64,000 nt of DNA from an uncultured Dehalococcoidia bacterium. Its GTDB lineage: Bacteria; Chloroflexota; Dehalococcoidia; Lucifugimonadales; UBA1123. Both the position numbers and the translations under genes were made by a program. Positions 39,012 through 47,016 of this stretch are shown in pieces (the first letter of the stretch is position 1; each line of letters opens with the position of its first letter). Below the pieces are notes generated by a model, which was not told where the DNA came from, did no database searches, and saw nothing but the letters and a program-made list of their open reading frames with translations. Location of the stretch: NCBI GenBank assembly GCA_951812505.1, contig CATOSI010000001.1, forward strand, positions 496,001 through 560,000, given 5' to 3'.

Positions 39012-40652
39012 CTACCACCCAATCGCCACCCCATCCCTCCGAGGGTCCGCCCCACCCTGAAAAGTCCCCGATTCGTGGTCAACCATGATCCCCTGCGCGC
39101 CGCCTACCGTCATCGAAAACGGCGCGGTCACCTCTATGTCGTGGCCTTTGGCGGAGAGCACGGCGCGGACGTGGTAGGGGAAGCGCTCTTCCATGACTAC
39201 CCGACGTTCCTCGAAGACGCGCAGGCGCGGCGCCTCGATAGCCTCCTGCACGTTCATGCCGAAGTCCAGCGCGTTCATCACGAACTGCGGAGTCGTCTGG
39301 AGTATCCCCCAGCTTCCGGGCGTGCCCAGGCTTACGTGGAAGCGTCCGTCCTTGAACGTCTGGGTGGGCGCGAGACAGAAGTCAACGCGCTTGCCTCCCT
39401 CGAGACGGTTCGGTGCGCCCTCCTCCAGGTCGAACCAGTGCGCCATGTTGTTGAGGAACAGGCCGGTGTCGCCCGGAGCGACCGCCGACCCGAATCCGCC
39501 TCCAAGCGTCTGCGTCACCGAGACGACATTGCCGTCGGAGTCCGCGACCGCGAAGTGGGTGGTCATGCCGCCGTCGAACTCGTCAGGGCTGCCCGCTTTG
39601 AGGGATCCGGACGGTATCATGCGACTGAACTCTTCGCCCGAAACTACCGCCGCATTATCGCGGTCAATCCGGCTGCGCTGCTGCTCGGCGTAACCGGAGG
39701 AAAGCAGCCCGTTCAGTGGAGCCTTCACGTGGTCGGGGTCTCCGCCCCACTTGATGCGGTCCGTAACCGCCAGTTTGACCGCCTCTATATAAGAGTGGAC
39801 GGTCTCAGGATGCTGGAAGATCAGGTCCGGGCCGTCGAAGCCCTCCATTATCTTGAGGGTTTCTAATAGCTGGAATCCCGTTGAGTTGGGCGGTACGGAG
39901 AATATCTCGTAATCCCGGTAGTTTATGCCGATTGGTTCGCACCACTCGGCTTCATACGTGGCAAAGTCTTCTTCTGTGAACTGACCGCCGAGTTCCCGGG
40001 CGCCCTTCACGAGCCTTGCGGCGAGTTCGCCTCGATAGAATTCATCCTTTCCACCGCGAGCTATCGTGCGCAGCGATTCAGCCAATTGGGGCTGCTTGAC
40101 CCTCTGGCCCGGTCCGGGACCCTTGCCGTTCTTGACGAAGATGCCTTTAGACGGAAATCTAGCAAGACGTGGGACGGAATTCCCGATGGACCTGGCGTTG
40201 AAGTGTGTAATCGCCGTACCGTTCTGGGCATAGCCAATCGCGGGCTCGAACAACTGCTCCCTGTCCAGTCTTCCGTATGTCTCATGCAGGGTTAGCCAAC
40301 CCGCGACGTTCCCCGGAACGAGCGCCGACTTGATGCCGATGTCCTTGTCCGACGCTTCGTATTCCTCCGGGTCGGCGGCGGCGGGCATACGTCCCGAGAA
40401 GTTCAGAGCGCGAACGCGGTCCTCGGATGCCACGTATGCCAACGCCAGCCCGACCCCGCCCGCGCCGGACATGAATGGCTCGCAAACGTTTAGAGTCGAT
40501 GCGACGGCGACGGCGGCGTCGAAAGCGTTGCCGCCCGCGACCATCATCCGAATTCCGGCAAGTGATGCGAGAGGGTGAGCGGATGTCGCCATCCCGTTGA
40601 CACCCACCGCGGCGGGCCTGTTCGCTTGAGGAATCACTGACAAACCGGACAT
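39012..40652 (-). CDS. Gamma-glutamyltransferase family protein (Ntn-hydrolase)
   Basis: GMATSAHPLASLAGIRMMVAGGNAFDAAVA; nucleophile region GGMTTHFAVADSDGNVVSVTQTLG. Confidence 0.93.
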   Translation of the reverse strand: MSGLSVIPQANRPAAVGVNGMATSAHPLASLAGIRMMVAGGNAFDAAVAVASTLNVCEPFMSGAGGVGLALAYVASEDRVRALNFSGRMPAAADPEEYEASDKDIGIKSALVPGNVAGWLTLHETYGRLDREQLFEPAIGYAQNGTAITHFNARSIGNSVPRLARFPSKGIFVKNGKGPGPGQRVKQPQLAESLRTIARGGKDEFYRGELAARLVKGARELGGQFTEEDFATYEAEWCEPIGINYRDYEIFSVPPNSTGFQLLETLKIMEGFDGPDLIFQHPETVHSYIEAVKLAVTDRIKWGGDPDHVKAPLNGLLSSGYAEQQRSRIDRDNAAVVSGEEFSRMIPSGSLKAGSPDEFDGGMTTHFAVADSDGNVVSVTQTLGGGFGSAVAPGDTGLFLNNMAHWFDLEEGAPNRLEGGKRVDFCLAPTQTFKDGRFHVSLGTPGSWGILQTTPQFVMNALDFGMNVQEAIEAPRLRVFEERRVVMEERFPYHVRAVLSAKGHDIEVTAPFSMTVGGAQGIMVDHESGTFQGGADPRRDGVAIGW

Positions 40653-40730
40653 GATGTACTCTCCTGAACTCTGGCTTTCGATGCCAGTATATCAGGGATT
40701 CTTACCCGAATCAGGATTCGCGAACCTCTC

Positions 40731-40760
40731 TTGACCGCCGCAACCCCGACGACCTAGAAT
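40731..40760 (+). promoter_or_regulatory. Sigma70-type promoter candidate for thrS
   Basis: TTGACC-N18-TAGAAT. Confidence 0.55.
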
Positions 40761-40804
40761 TGACGCAGACTCACAGTTACCAGCAGTACAGGATCAGATG
40801 AATT

Positions 40805-40891
40805 GGGAACCGCGTAGTTCTCTTCAGACGAATAACATTCTCGACTATGTAGCCTCTCGCGGGTTGCCCATCAATTGCGCGAGGGGCTTTT
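40805..40891 (+). promoter_or_regulatory. Candidate attenuator/T-box-like leader of thrS
   Basis: GGGAACCGCG (40805-40814) followed by an 11 bp hairpin AGCCTCTCGCG/CGCGAGGGGCT plus TTTT; the 5' arm can instead pair with the GGGAACCGCG box. Confidence 0.45.
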
Positions 40892-40992
40892 GCGTGTTTC
40901 AACTCACGCTAGAATTTGACCCCCAAAGAATGATGTTCATGGTCGGGTGTGTGCCTGAGTGACCACCTGCCAACATTAGGAGAGAAACAGAA

Positions 40993-42732
40993 ATGACGCT
41001 GCAAGTTGACTCCGAACTGATAGAGTTGCGGACGCGCATAAGGCACTCCGCCGCCCATGTGATGGCGGACGTGGTCAAGACGCTCTTTCCCGACGCCAAG
41101 ATAGGCATTGGCCCGCCCACCGACGACGGCTTCTACTACGATTTCATGGTGGAGACGCCGTTTACGCCTGACGATATTCAACGAATAGAGAACCGGATGC
41201 GTCGCGTGATCAAGCGCAATCACGCCTTCGAGTACAGGGAGTATTCAAGGGATGAGATTAACGAACTCAACGCCGAAGAGCCGCTCAAGCTGGAAGTAAT
41301 CGCCGAGATACCCGAAGGCGAAGCTATTTCGACTTATACTCATGGCGGATTCGAGGACCTGTGCGCCGGGCCTCACGTCGAGTCCACGGGCAAGATTCCG
41401 GCATTCAAGCTGCTTAACGTGGCCGGCGCCTATTGGCGCGGCGATGAAAACCGCCCGATGCTCCAGCGCATTTATGGGACAGCATTCGAGTCGCGGGAAG
41501 CGCTGGACGAGCACCTGGAAAGACTCGAGGAGGCGCGCAGGCGCGACCACAGAGTCGTCGGGCGCGACCTCGACCTGTTCTCGGTGCACGATGAGACCGG
41601 CCCCGGGTTGATTATATGGCACCCTAAGGGCGCGCGAATTCGCGGTCTCGTGGAGGACCTGTGGAAACGCGAGCATTACAGGTGGGGATACGACCTCGTC
41701 TATACGCCCCACATCGGCCGCTCCACTCTCTGGGAGACGAGCGGGCACCTTGAGAACTTCAAGGAGAACATGTTCGCCGCCATGGACATGGAGGGCCAGG
41801 ACTACTATCTGAAGCCGATGAACTGCCCGTTCCACATCATGTACTACCGCAACGGCCTGAGGAGCTATCGCGACCTGCCGATGCGAATAGGCGAACTGGG
41901 TTCGGTGTATCGCTACGAGAGGGGAGGGACGCTCCACGGGATGCTGCGCGTCCGGGGAATGACGCAGGACGACGCGCACATATTCTGCCGCCCCGACCAG
42001 ATCGGGGAAGAAGTGAACGGAGTTCTCGATCTCACCTTCCATCTGCTGAACAAGTTCGGATTCAAGGACTATTCGGTGATGCTTTCAACCAGGCCGGACA
42101 AGGCTGTCGGCTCTGAAGAAGAGTGGGAGGTCGCCACGAATTCGCTGCGTGCCACGCTGGAGGGACGGGGAATGAGTTACGAGGTCGAGGAAGGCGGAGG
42201 CGCGTTCTACGGACCCAAGATTGATATTCATATCGAGGATGCCATCGGAAGGCTCTGGCAGTGCACGACGGTCCAGTTCGACTTCAACCTGCCTCGCAGG
42301 TTCGGACTAACCTATATCGGCGCGGACGGGGCCGAGCACCAGCCTTACATGGTGCACAGGGCGCTCTTCGGCTCCATGGAGCGGTTCATGGGCGTTCTGG
42401 TCGAGCACTACGGAGGCGCCTTCCCAACATGGCTGGCTCCCGTACAGGCGACAATAATTCCGATTGCCGACCGCCACCACGAGTACGCAGGCAAAGTTCA
42501 ACGCAAACTGCAGCAGGCGGAAATAAGGGCTGGGTCCGATCTCCGCAACGAGCGAATGGGATTCAAGATAAGGGACGCCCAGATGCAGAAGACGCCGTAC
42601 ATGCTCATAGTCGGTGACCGTGAGATCGCCGCGAATGCGGTTGGCGTGCGGCTGCGGTCGGGTGAGGACCTGGGTGCCGTTGCAGTTGACGAACTCGTCC
42701 AAAGGATCGTGGCGGATGCTGCCGCCGGTTGA
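40993..42732 (+). CDS. thrS: Threonyl-tRNA synthetase
   Basis: RHSAAHVMADVVKTLFPDAKIGIGPPTDDGFYYDF; MNCPFHIMYY; anticodon-binding domain. Confidence 0.97.
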   Translation: MTLQVDSELIELRTRIRHSAAHVMADVVKTLFPDAKIGIGPPTDDGFYYDFMVETPFTPDDIQRIENRMRRVIKRNHAFEYREYSRDEINELNAEEPLKLEVIAEIPEGEAISTYTHGGFEDLCAGPHVESTGKIPAFKLLNVAGAYWRGDENRPMLQRIYGTAFESREALDEHLERLEEARRRDHRVVGRDLDLFSVHDETGPGLIIWHPKGARIRGLVEDLWKREHYRWGYDLVYTPHIGRSTLWETSGHLENFKENMFAAMDMEGQDYYLKPMNCPFHIMYYRNGLRSYRDLPMRIGELGSVYRYERGGTLHGMLRVRGMTQDDAHIFCRPDQIGEEVNGVLDLTFHLLNKFGFKDYSVMLSTRPDKAVGSEEEWEVATNSLRATLEGRGMSYEVEEGGGAFYGPKIDIHIEDAIGRLWQCTTVQFDFNLPRRFGLTYIGADGAEHQPYMVHRALFGSMERFMGVLVEHYGGAFPTWLAPVQATIIPIADRHHEYAGKVQRKLQQAEIRAGSDLRNERMGFKIRDAQMQKTPYMLIVGDREIAANAVGVRLRSGEDLGAVAVDELVQRIVADAAAG

Positions 42733-42759
42733 CGTATTGGGAATACCTCCGTAACGGTG

Positions 42760-42788
42760 TTGTAACGTAATTTGGTCTGTGATATATT
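42760..42788 (+). promoter_or_regulatory. Sigma70-type promoter upstream of infC
   Basis: TTGTAA-N17-TATATT. Confidence 0.55.
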
Positions 42789-42809
42789 CATTAGAACTCA
42801 AGTATCGGC

Positions 42810-43427
42810 TTGGGTGAAACCGCTTTGGCGAAAGAAAGAGGTGCCAGGATACCACCCAGGGATTATCGCGCTAACGAGAGAATAAGAGTTCCCCAGGTCC
42901 GAGTTGTGGACGAAGAGGGAAAGCAGTTGGGTGTACTTCCCACGAGACAGGCGCTGGAGATAGCAGACGAAAGGGGCTATGACCTGGTGGAGGTTGCCCC
43001 CGGGGCCGATCCCCCGGTCTGTCGCCTTATGGACTTTGGAAAGTTCAAATATGAGGCGACGCGCAAAGAACGCGAGGCGCGAAGAGCGCGAAGGGCACGC
43101 CCTACGAATGAGTTGCGCGAGGTCAGGATGAAGACCCGGATAGGTGAACACGACCGCCTCGCCAAGACCAGGCTTGCCAAGCGTCTGCTCGGACAGGGCG
43201 CGAAGGTCAAGGTGTCGGTCATGTTCAGGGGACGTGAAAACGAACATCCTGAAATCGGCATGAATCTTCTCAGGCTGGTAGCCGAAGCGCTTGTGGACGA
43301 CGCCGCGCTCGAAAGCCCACCCAACTTCGAGAGCAGGAGAATGCTTTCGATGATACTGGCGCCGGTAAGCGGTCCAAACGCAAGGGATCAGAAATCGAAT
43401 CAAAGGCGGGAGAAAGTACGTGCCTAA
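42810..43427 (+). CDS. infC: Translation initiation factor IF-3
   Basis: RANERIRVPQVRVVDEEGKQLGVLPTRQALEIADERGYDLVEVAPGADPPVCRLMDFGKFKYE (exact start uncertain: GTG 42810 or TTG 42825). Confidence 0.96.
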   Translation: MGETALAKERGARIPPRDYRANERIRVPQVRVVDEEGKQLGVLPTRQALEIADERGYDLVEVAPGADPPVCRLMDFGKFKYEATRKEREARRARRARPTNELREVRMKTRIGEHDRLAKTRLAKRLLGQGAKVKVSVMFRGRENEHPEIGMNLLRLVAEALVDDAALESPPNFESRRMLSMILAPVSGPNARDQKSNQRREKVRA

Positions 43428-43623
43428 GCTGAAGACACATAAGGGAGCCAAGCGCCGATTCCGTATAACCGGAACCGGTAAGTTGGTCCGAATGAAGGGG
43501 CACAGGTCCCACCTCAGACGAAAGAAATCCAATAAGGCCAAGCGCCTTTTCGCCAAGAAGTTGGAGGTCAGCCCCTCCGACGTGAAGATGCTCAAGCGCG
43601 CGCTTCCATACGGCTTGGATTAA
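43420..43623 (+). CDS. rpmI: 50S ribosomal protein L35
   Basis: MPKLKTHKGAKRRFRITGTGKLVRMKGHRSHL. Confidence 0.97.
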   Translation: MPKLKTHKGAKRRFRITGTGKLVRMKGHRSHLRRKKSNKAKRLFAKKLEVSPSDVKMLKRALPYGLD

Positions 43624-43714
43624 CTGCTACAATTCCTTCAGTATAGTCTCAGTTTCAACTGCCCCAGCTTAACCGCGAGGGGCGGTTGTATGTTTGAATA
43701 GTGAGGTAGTCCAA

Positions 43715-44080
43715 TTGACCCGGATCAAGCGTGGTGTAACAAAGCGGAAACGCCATAAGAAGATTCTCAAGATGACCAAGGGCCATCAGGGAGGACGCCA
43801 CACGCTGTTCAGGCAGGCAAACGAGTCCATGCTTCACGCCTACTCCTACGCCTTCGCTCACCGGCGCGAGCGCAAGGGCGATATGCGAAAGCTCTGGAAC
43901 GTCAAGATAAACGCCGCCGCCCGTGCCAATGGCATCACGTACAGTAAGCTGATTCATGGCCTCAAACTCGCCGGCGTCGAGGTCAACCGCAAGATGCTCG
44001 CGGACATTGCCATGCGCGACCCTGGCGCGTTCGCCCAGATCGCCGAGACCGCCAAGCGGGAACTCGAACCGGCCGCCTAG
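43715..44080 (+). CDS. rplT: 50S ribosomal protein L20 (TTG start likely; track start 43694)
   Basis: TRIKRGVTKRKRHKKILKMTKGHQGGRHTLFRQANES. Confidence 0.95.
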   Translation: MTRIKRGVTKRKRHKKILKMTKGHQGGRHTLFRQANESMLHAYSYAFAHRRERKGDMRKLWNVKINAAARANGITYSKLIHGLKLAGVEVNRKMLADIAMRDPGAFAQIAETAKRELEPAA

Positions 44081-44760
44081 CTGCTGTCCAGAAGTTTCCT
44101 TACGTCCTGCGCCACTTCCTCCGGCTCCAGTGGGGGAGTGAAGACCACGCGGCGCTTTCCCTGCCGGTCTATCAGAAAGACTGGCGTCGAGTGAACTACA
44201 AGGTAGCGTTCCGTTATCTCCGCGCTCAGTGAATCAATTGCGCCTCTCGATTCGGGAGTTGGGTTAGCCTGAGCCGATTCCAAAGGGTCGTGATTGCTGA
44301 CGGCCGGATCTACGTAATAGTCCTTCCACACTTCCTCCAGTAAGGTCTCTTCCCCGACCAGGTAATCCCAGTTGTTCTCTGAGAGTCCCCACTTGTCCAG
44401 GTACTCTCGGGCCGCCTCTACACTGTCGCGCTCTGGATCAACGCTGACGGCGACGAACTGTACTTCCGCGCCGTCTTCGCCCAGAGTCTCTTGGACTTCA
44501 CGTAGTCTTGAAGTCGCGATAGGGCAGACGTCCGGGCAATTTGTGTAGAGAAAGGTAAGTACGACGACGCTGTCTCTGAAGTCGTCGAGGTCAACGGTTT
44601 GGCCGAACTGATTGGTCAACGCGATACCGGGAGCAGTTTCAGCATCCTTCAGAACAGTCCCGTGGAACGCGACTTCGGATTCTGAGGAGCCGCAGGCCGC
44701 CATGAACAGGACAGCCGAGAGCGTTAGCAGCCACTTACAGGAAAGGCTCTTGTGAAACAT
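44077..44760 (-). CDS. SCO1/SenC family copper chaperone
   Basis: VVLTFLYTNCPDVCPIATSRLREVQ CxxxC motif; lipoprotein-like N-terminus; conserved His (VVHSTPVFLID). Confidence 0.93.
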   Translation of the reverse strand: MFHKSLSCKWLLTLSAVLFMAACGSSESEVAFHGTVLKDAETAPGIALTNQFGQTVDLDDFRDSVVVLTFLYTNCPDVCPIATSRLREVQETLGEDGAEVQFVAVSVDPERDSVEAAREYLDKWGLSENNWDYLVGEETLLEEVWKDYYVDPAVSNHDPLESAQANPTPESRGAIDSLSAEITERYLVVHSTPVFLIDRQGKRRVVFTPPLEPEEVAQDVRKLLDSS

Positions 44761-44796
44761 GGACCGGATTGCCAGCGCGCGGCCCGAAAAGGAGGC

Positions 44797-45021
44797 CTAC
44801 TCCGTGGGTTCGTTTCTGGTTAGCAGATAGGCGACAATCGGCACACCGAACACCAAAGAACTGCCAAGCACTATGACAGCGATGGGAATTTGCTCGCCGA
44901 ATGCGTTCAACTTTATGGTGTTTAACAGGATGAATGTAACCCCAAGCGTACCACCATAGAGCATGATCAACAGGACTGCCAGAAACGGGAAGAGAATCGA
45001 GAATTTGAAATTGCTGCTCAC
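44797..45021 (-). CDS. Small two-TM membrane protein in cytochrome oxidase cluster
   Basis: 74 aa, two hydrophobic segments; located between ctaG and SCO1 on the same strand. Confidence 0.6.
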   Translation of the reverse strand: MSSNFKFSILFPFLAVLLIMLYGGTLGVTFILLNTIKLNAFGEQIPIAVIVLGSSLVFGVPIVAYLLTRNEPTE

Positions 45022-45863
45022 GTTGGTCTGTCCTCCAGGCTTGTCGGGTAATTTCTTTGTCGTCGGTTGGCTTTCCGAGTGCGTTCCTCTTCTCCATACC
45101 AGCGATAGAAGGTTACTATCAGCAATCCAAGGAACAGGAGGCCTCCGCCGACCTTCATTATAACAGCCCCGATCTGCTGATCGGTAAGGGCCGTCATAAA
45201 TGAGATTCGGGGTGCGTCCACATAGAATCCGTAAATCGGTTCACCTGCGAATGTGAGAGCGCCGAACACGATGAGTTGCGCCACAGACAGGCCGAACAGG
45301 TACATAATCCGCATCGGATAGGAGACCCGGGGAAGTTCCGGCATCGTGCTGGTCAGAGGCCACCACATAATTATGGCCGTGCTTATCATCATTATGTGCT
45401 CGGCTATATGTATGCCGTGATTGGTCAGAGAGGCATTGTATAGAGCCGGTATATGCCAGATTGAAAATACGATGTTGAACGCCAAGAACGCTCCAATTGG
45501 GTGGGTCAGAGCTCGCGCGACTCTGAATGACCAGTTCGGCCTGAGCACGGGACGTAGGAGCCAGTCCGGAATTCCTCGCACCATTAGAGGCGGCGCTACG
45601 AGTGTCAGAAGCACATGCTGGAGCATATGCACGCTGAAAAGGTAGTTTTCGCTGACTACGTGAATAGGCGATGCGAGAGCGATGAAGATGACGAGGACGC
45701 CAAGTGTGAAAGTCGCGATCTGCCTGGGGTCCACATCTTCGGCCCAGTTATTGCGCTGCCTCAAAGGTCCTACGCCCAGGAGATAGGCCGCCTGTATAGC
45801 AATAAGTAGGATGACGGACTCGAGGTCGGCCTGCCACGCCATCCACAACGACCCTGTTTCCAA
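45018..45863 (-). CDS. ctaG: Caa3-type oxidase assembly factor CtaG
   Basis: SVHMLQHVLLTLVAPPLMVRGIP; HIAEHIMMISTAIIMWWP. Confidence 0.92.
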   Translation of the reverse strand: METGSLWMAWQADLESVILLIAIQAAYLLGVGPLRQRNNWAEDVDPRQIATFTLGVLVIFIALASPIHVVSENYLFSVHMLQHVLLTLVAPPLMVRGIPDWLLRPVLRPNWSFRVARALTHPIGAFLAFNIVFSIWHIPALYNASLTNHGIHIAEHIMMISTAIIMWWPLTSTMPELPRVSYPMRIMYLFGLSVAQLIVFGALTFAGEPIYGFYVDAPRISFMTALTDQQIGAVIMKVGGGLLFLGLLIVTFYRWYGEEERTRKANRRQRNYPTSLEDRPT

Positions 45864-45944
45864 CTCCCCGATCCTCCTTCCGACGCCAAGCCGCGCCGTC
45901 CGCTTCAGGCCATCAGCTTACGATTTGTGGGCGTTCGGCTCGGA

Positions 45945-46277
45945 CTAGAGCAGGAACCAGCTGAACAGCGCCATAAGCGCAAATATAACACCTGTGGCCA
46001 CGAACATCCCGAAGAAGAACATCCCGGAGAATATCTTCGAGTCGAACTTCAGGTGCATATAGTACATGACCACGAGGGCGAACTTGCCGATTGAAAGAAT
46101 GGCCAGTACTGGGATGATTGCGTAACCGATCTGGGTCACATAAAAGATTCCGACCTCGACGGCCGTAAGAATGGCCAGCGCCATCGCAACCTTGAAATAT
46201 GTCGCAGGTGTAGGGTGTCCTGTATGAACGTTGTCAGCTGCGTGCTGATCTGCTACCTGGCTCTCTTCCTGGCTCAT
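45945..46277 (-). CDS. Cytochrome c oxidase subunit IV (prokaryotic)
   Basis: YFKVAMALAILTAVEVGIFY; FALVVMYYMHLKFDSKIF. Confidence 0.92.
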   Translation of the reverse strand: MSQEESQVADQHAADNVHTGHPTPATYFKVAMALAILTAVEVGIFYVTQIGYAIIPVLAILSIGKFALVVMYYMHLKFDSKIFSGMFFFGMFVATGVIFALMALFSWFLL

Positions 46278-46328
46278 TTGAACTCCCTGAGCAATAGCTT
46301 GAGGTTACTCCGTCTCTCGTAAAACGTA

Positions 46329-46997
46329 TCAATGCGGGGTAGAAGGCACCGTCCCCGGGAATCCCTCGAATACGCCGAACAGGTACACGACGGTGAAGAT
46401 GACGATCCACACAATGTCCACGAAGTGCCAGTAAAGCGCGGCGAGGTCCACGTCGAGGTTCTTTTCCGGCGTAACGCCACCCTTCCTGAAAGAGTGGAAG
46501 AGGATGGAGAGCAGCCAGACGACGCCAAGCGTTACGTGCGCGCCGTGGAATCCCGTAAGCGTGAAGAACGTTGTTCCAAACAGGTTGGTGCGCGGGGTCA
46601 AAGTATATTCCACACCGTCTATCACGACTTCATGGTTGGCGAATTCGTAGAACTCGTACACCTGGAAGGCCAGGAAAGTTGTACCCATGATGGCCGTAGA
46701 GGCGAGCCAAATCCTGAAAGCCTTCAGGTTGCCCCTCGTCAGCCATGCGTACGCCATCACCATGCTCATAGAGCTCATCAGCAGGACGAAGGTGCTTACT
46801 GACGTTACCGGTATGTCGAAGACGTCAATAGGCAGCGGGCCTTCGAGACTCTTGTTTTTGTACACCAGGTAAGTCGCGATCAGCGTACCGAAGAACATGC
46901 AGTCGGAGCCCAGAAAGGCCCACATCAGCAGTTTTCTGTGGTTCAGACCTGTTGTAGTCGGTTCGTGCTCGCCATGAATGGCGGGGGCGTGTGCCAC
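46329..46997 (-). CDS. ctaE: Cytochrome c oxidase subunit III
   Basis: FFTLTGFHGAHVTLGVVWLL; ALYWHFVDIVWIVIFTVVYL. Confidence 0.95.
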   Translation of the reverse strand: MAHAPAIHGEHEPTTTGLNHRKLLMWAFLGSDCMFFGTLIATYLVYKNKSLEGPLPIDVFDIPVTSVSTFVLLMSSMSMVMAYAWLTRGNLKAFRIWLASTAIMGTTFLAFQVYEFYEFANHEVVIDGVEYTLTPRTNLFGTTFFTLTGFHGAHVTLGVVWLLSILFHSFRKGGVTPEKNLDVDLAALYWHFVDIVWIVIFTVVYLFGVFEGFPGTVPSTPH

Positions 46998-47016
46998 TTA
47001 AAAAGCCTCCGTTCGG

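Noticed and set aside
38853-39866. 337 aa plus-strand ORF antisense to gamma-glutamyltransferase
   Set aside because: Antisense shadow ORF from GC-rich codon bias; composition not protein-like.
41245-42042. 265 aa minus-strand ORF
   Set aside because: Antisense to thrS.
42798-43595. 265 aa minus-strand ORF
   Set aside because: Antisense to infC and rpmI.
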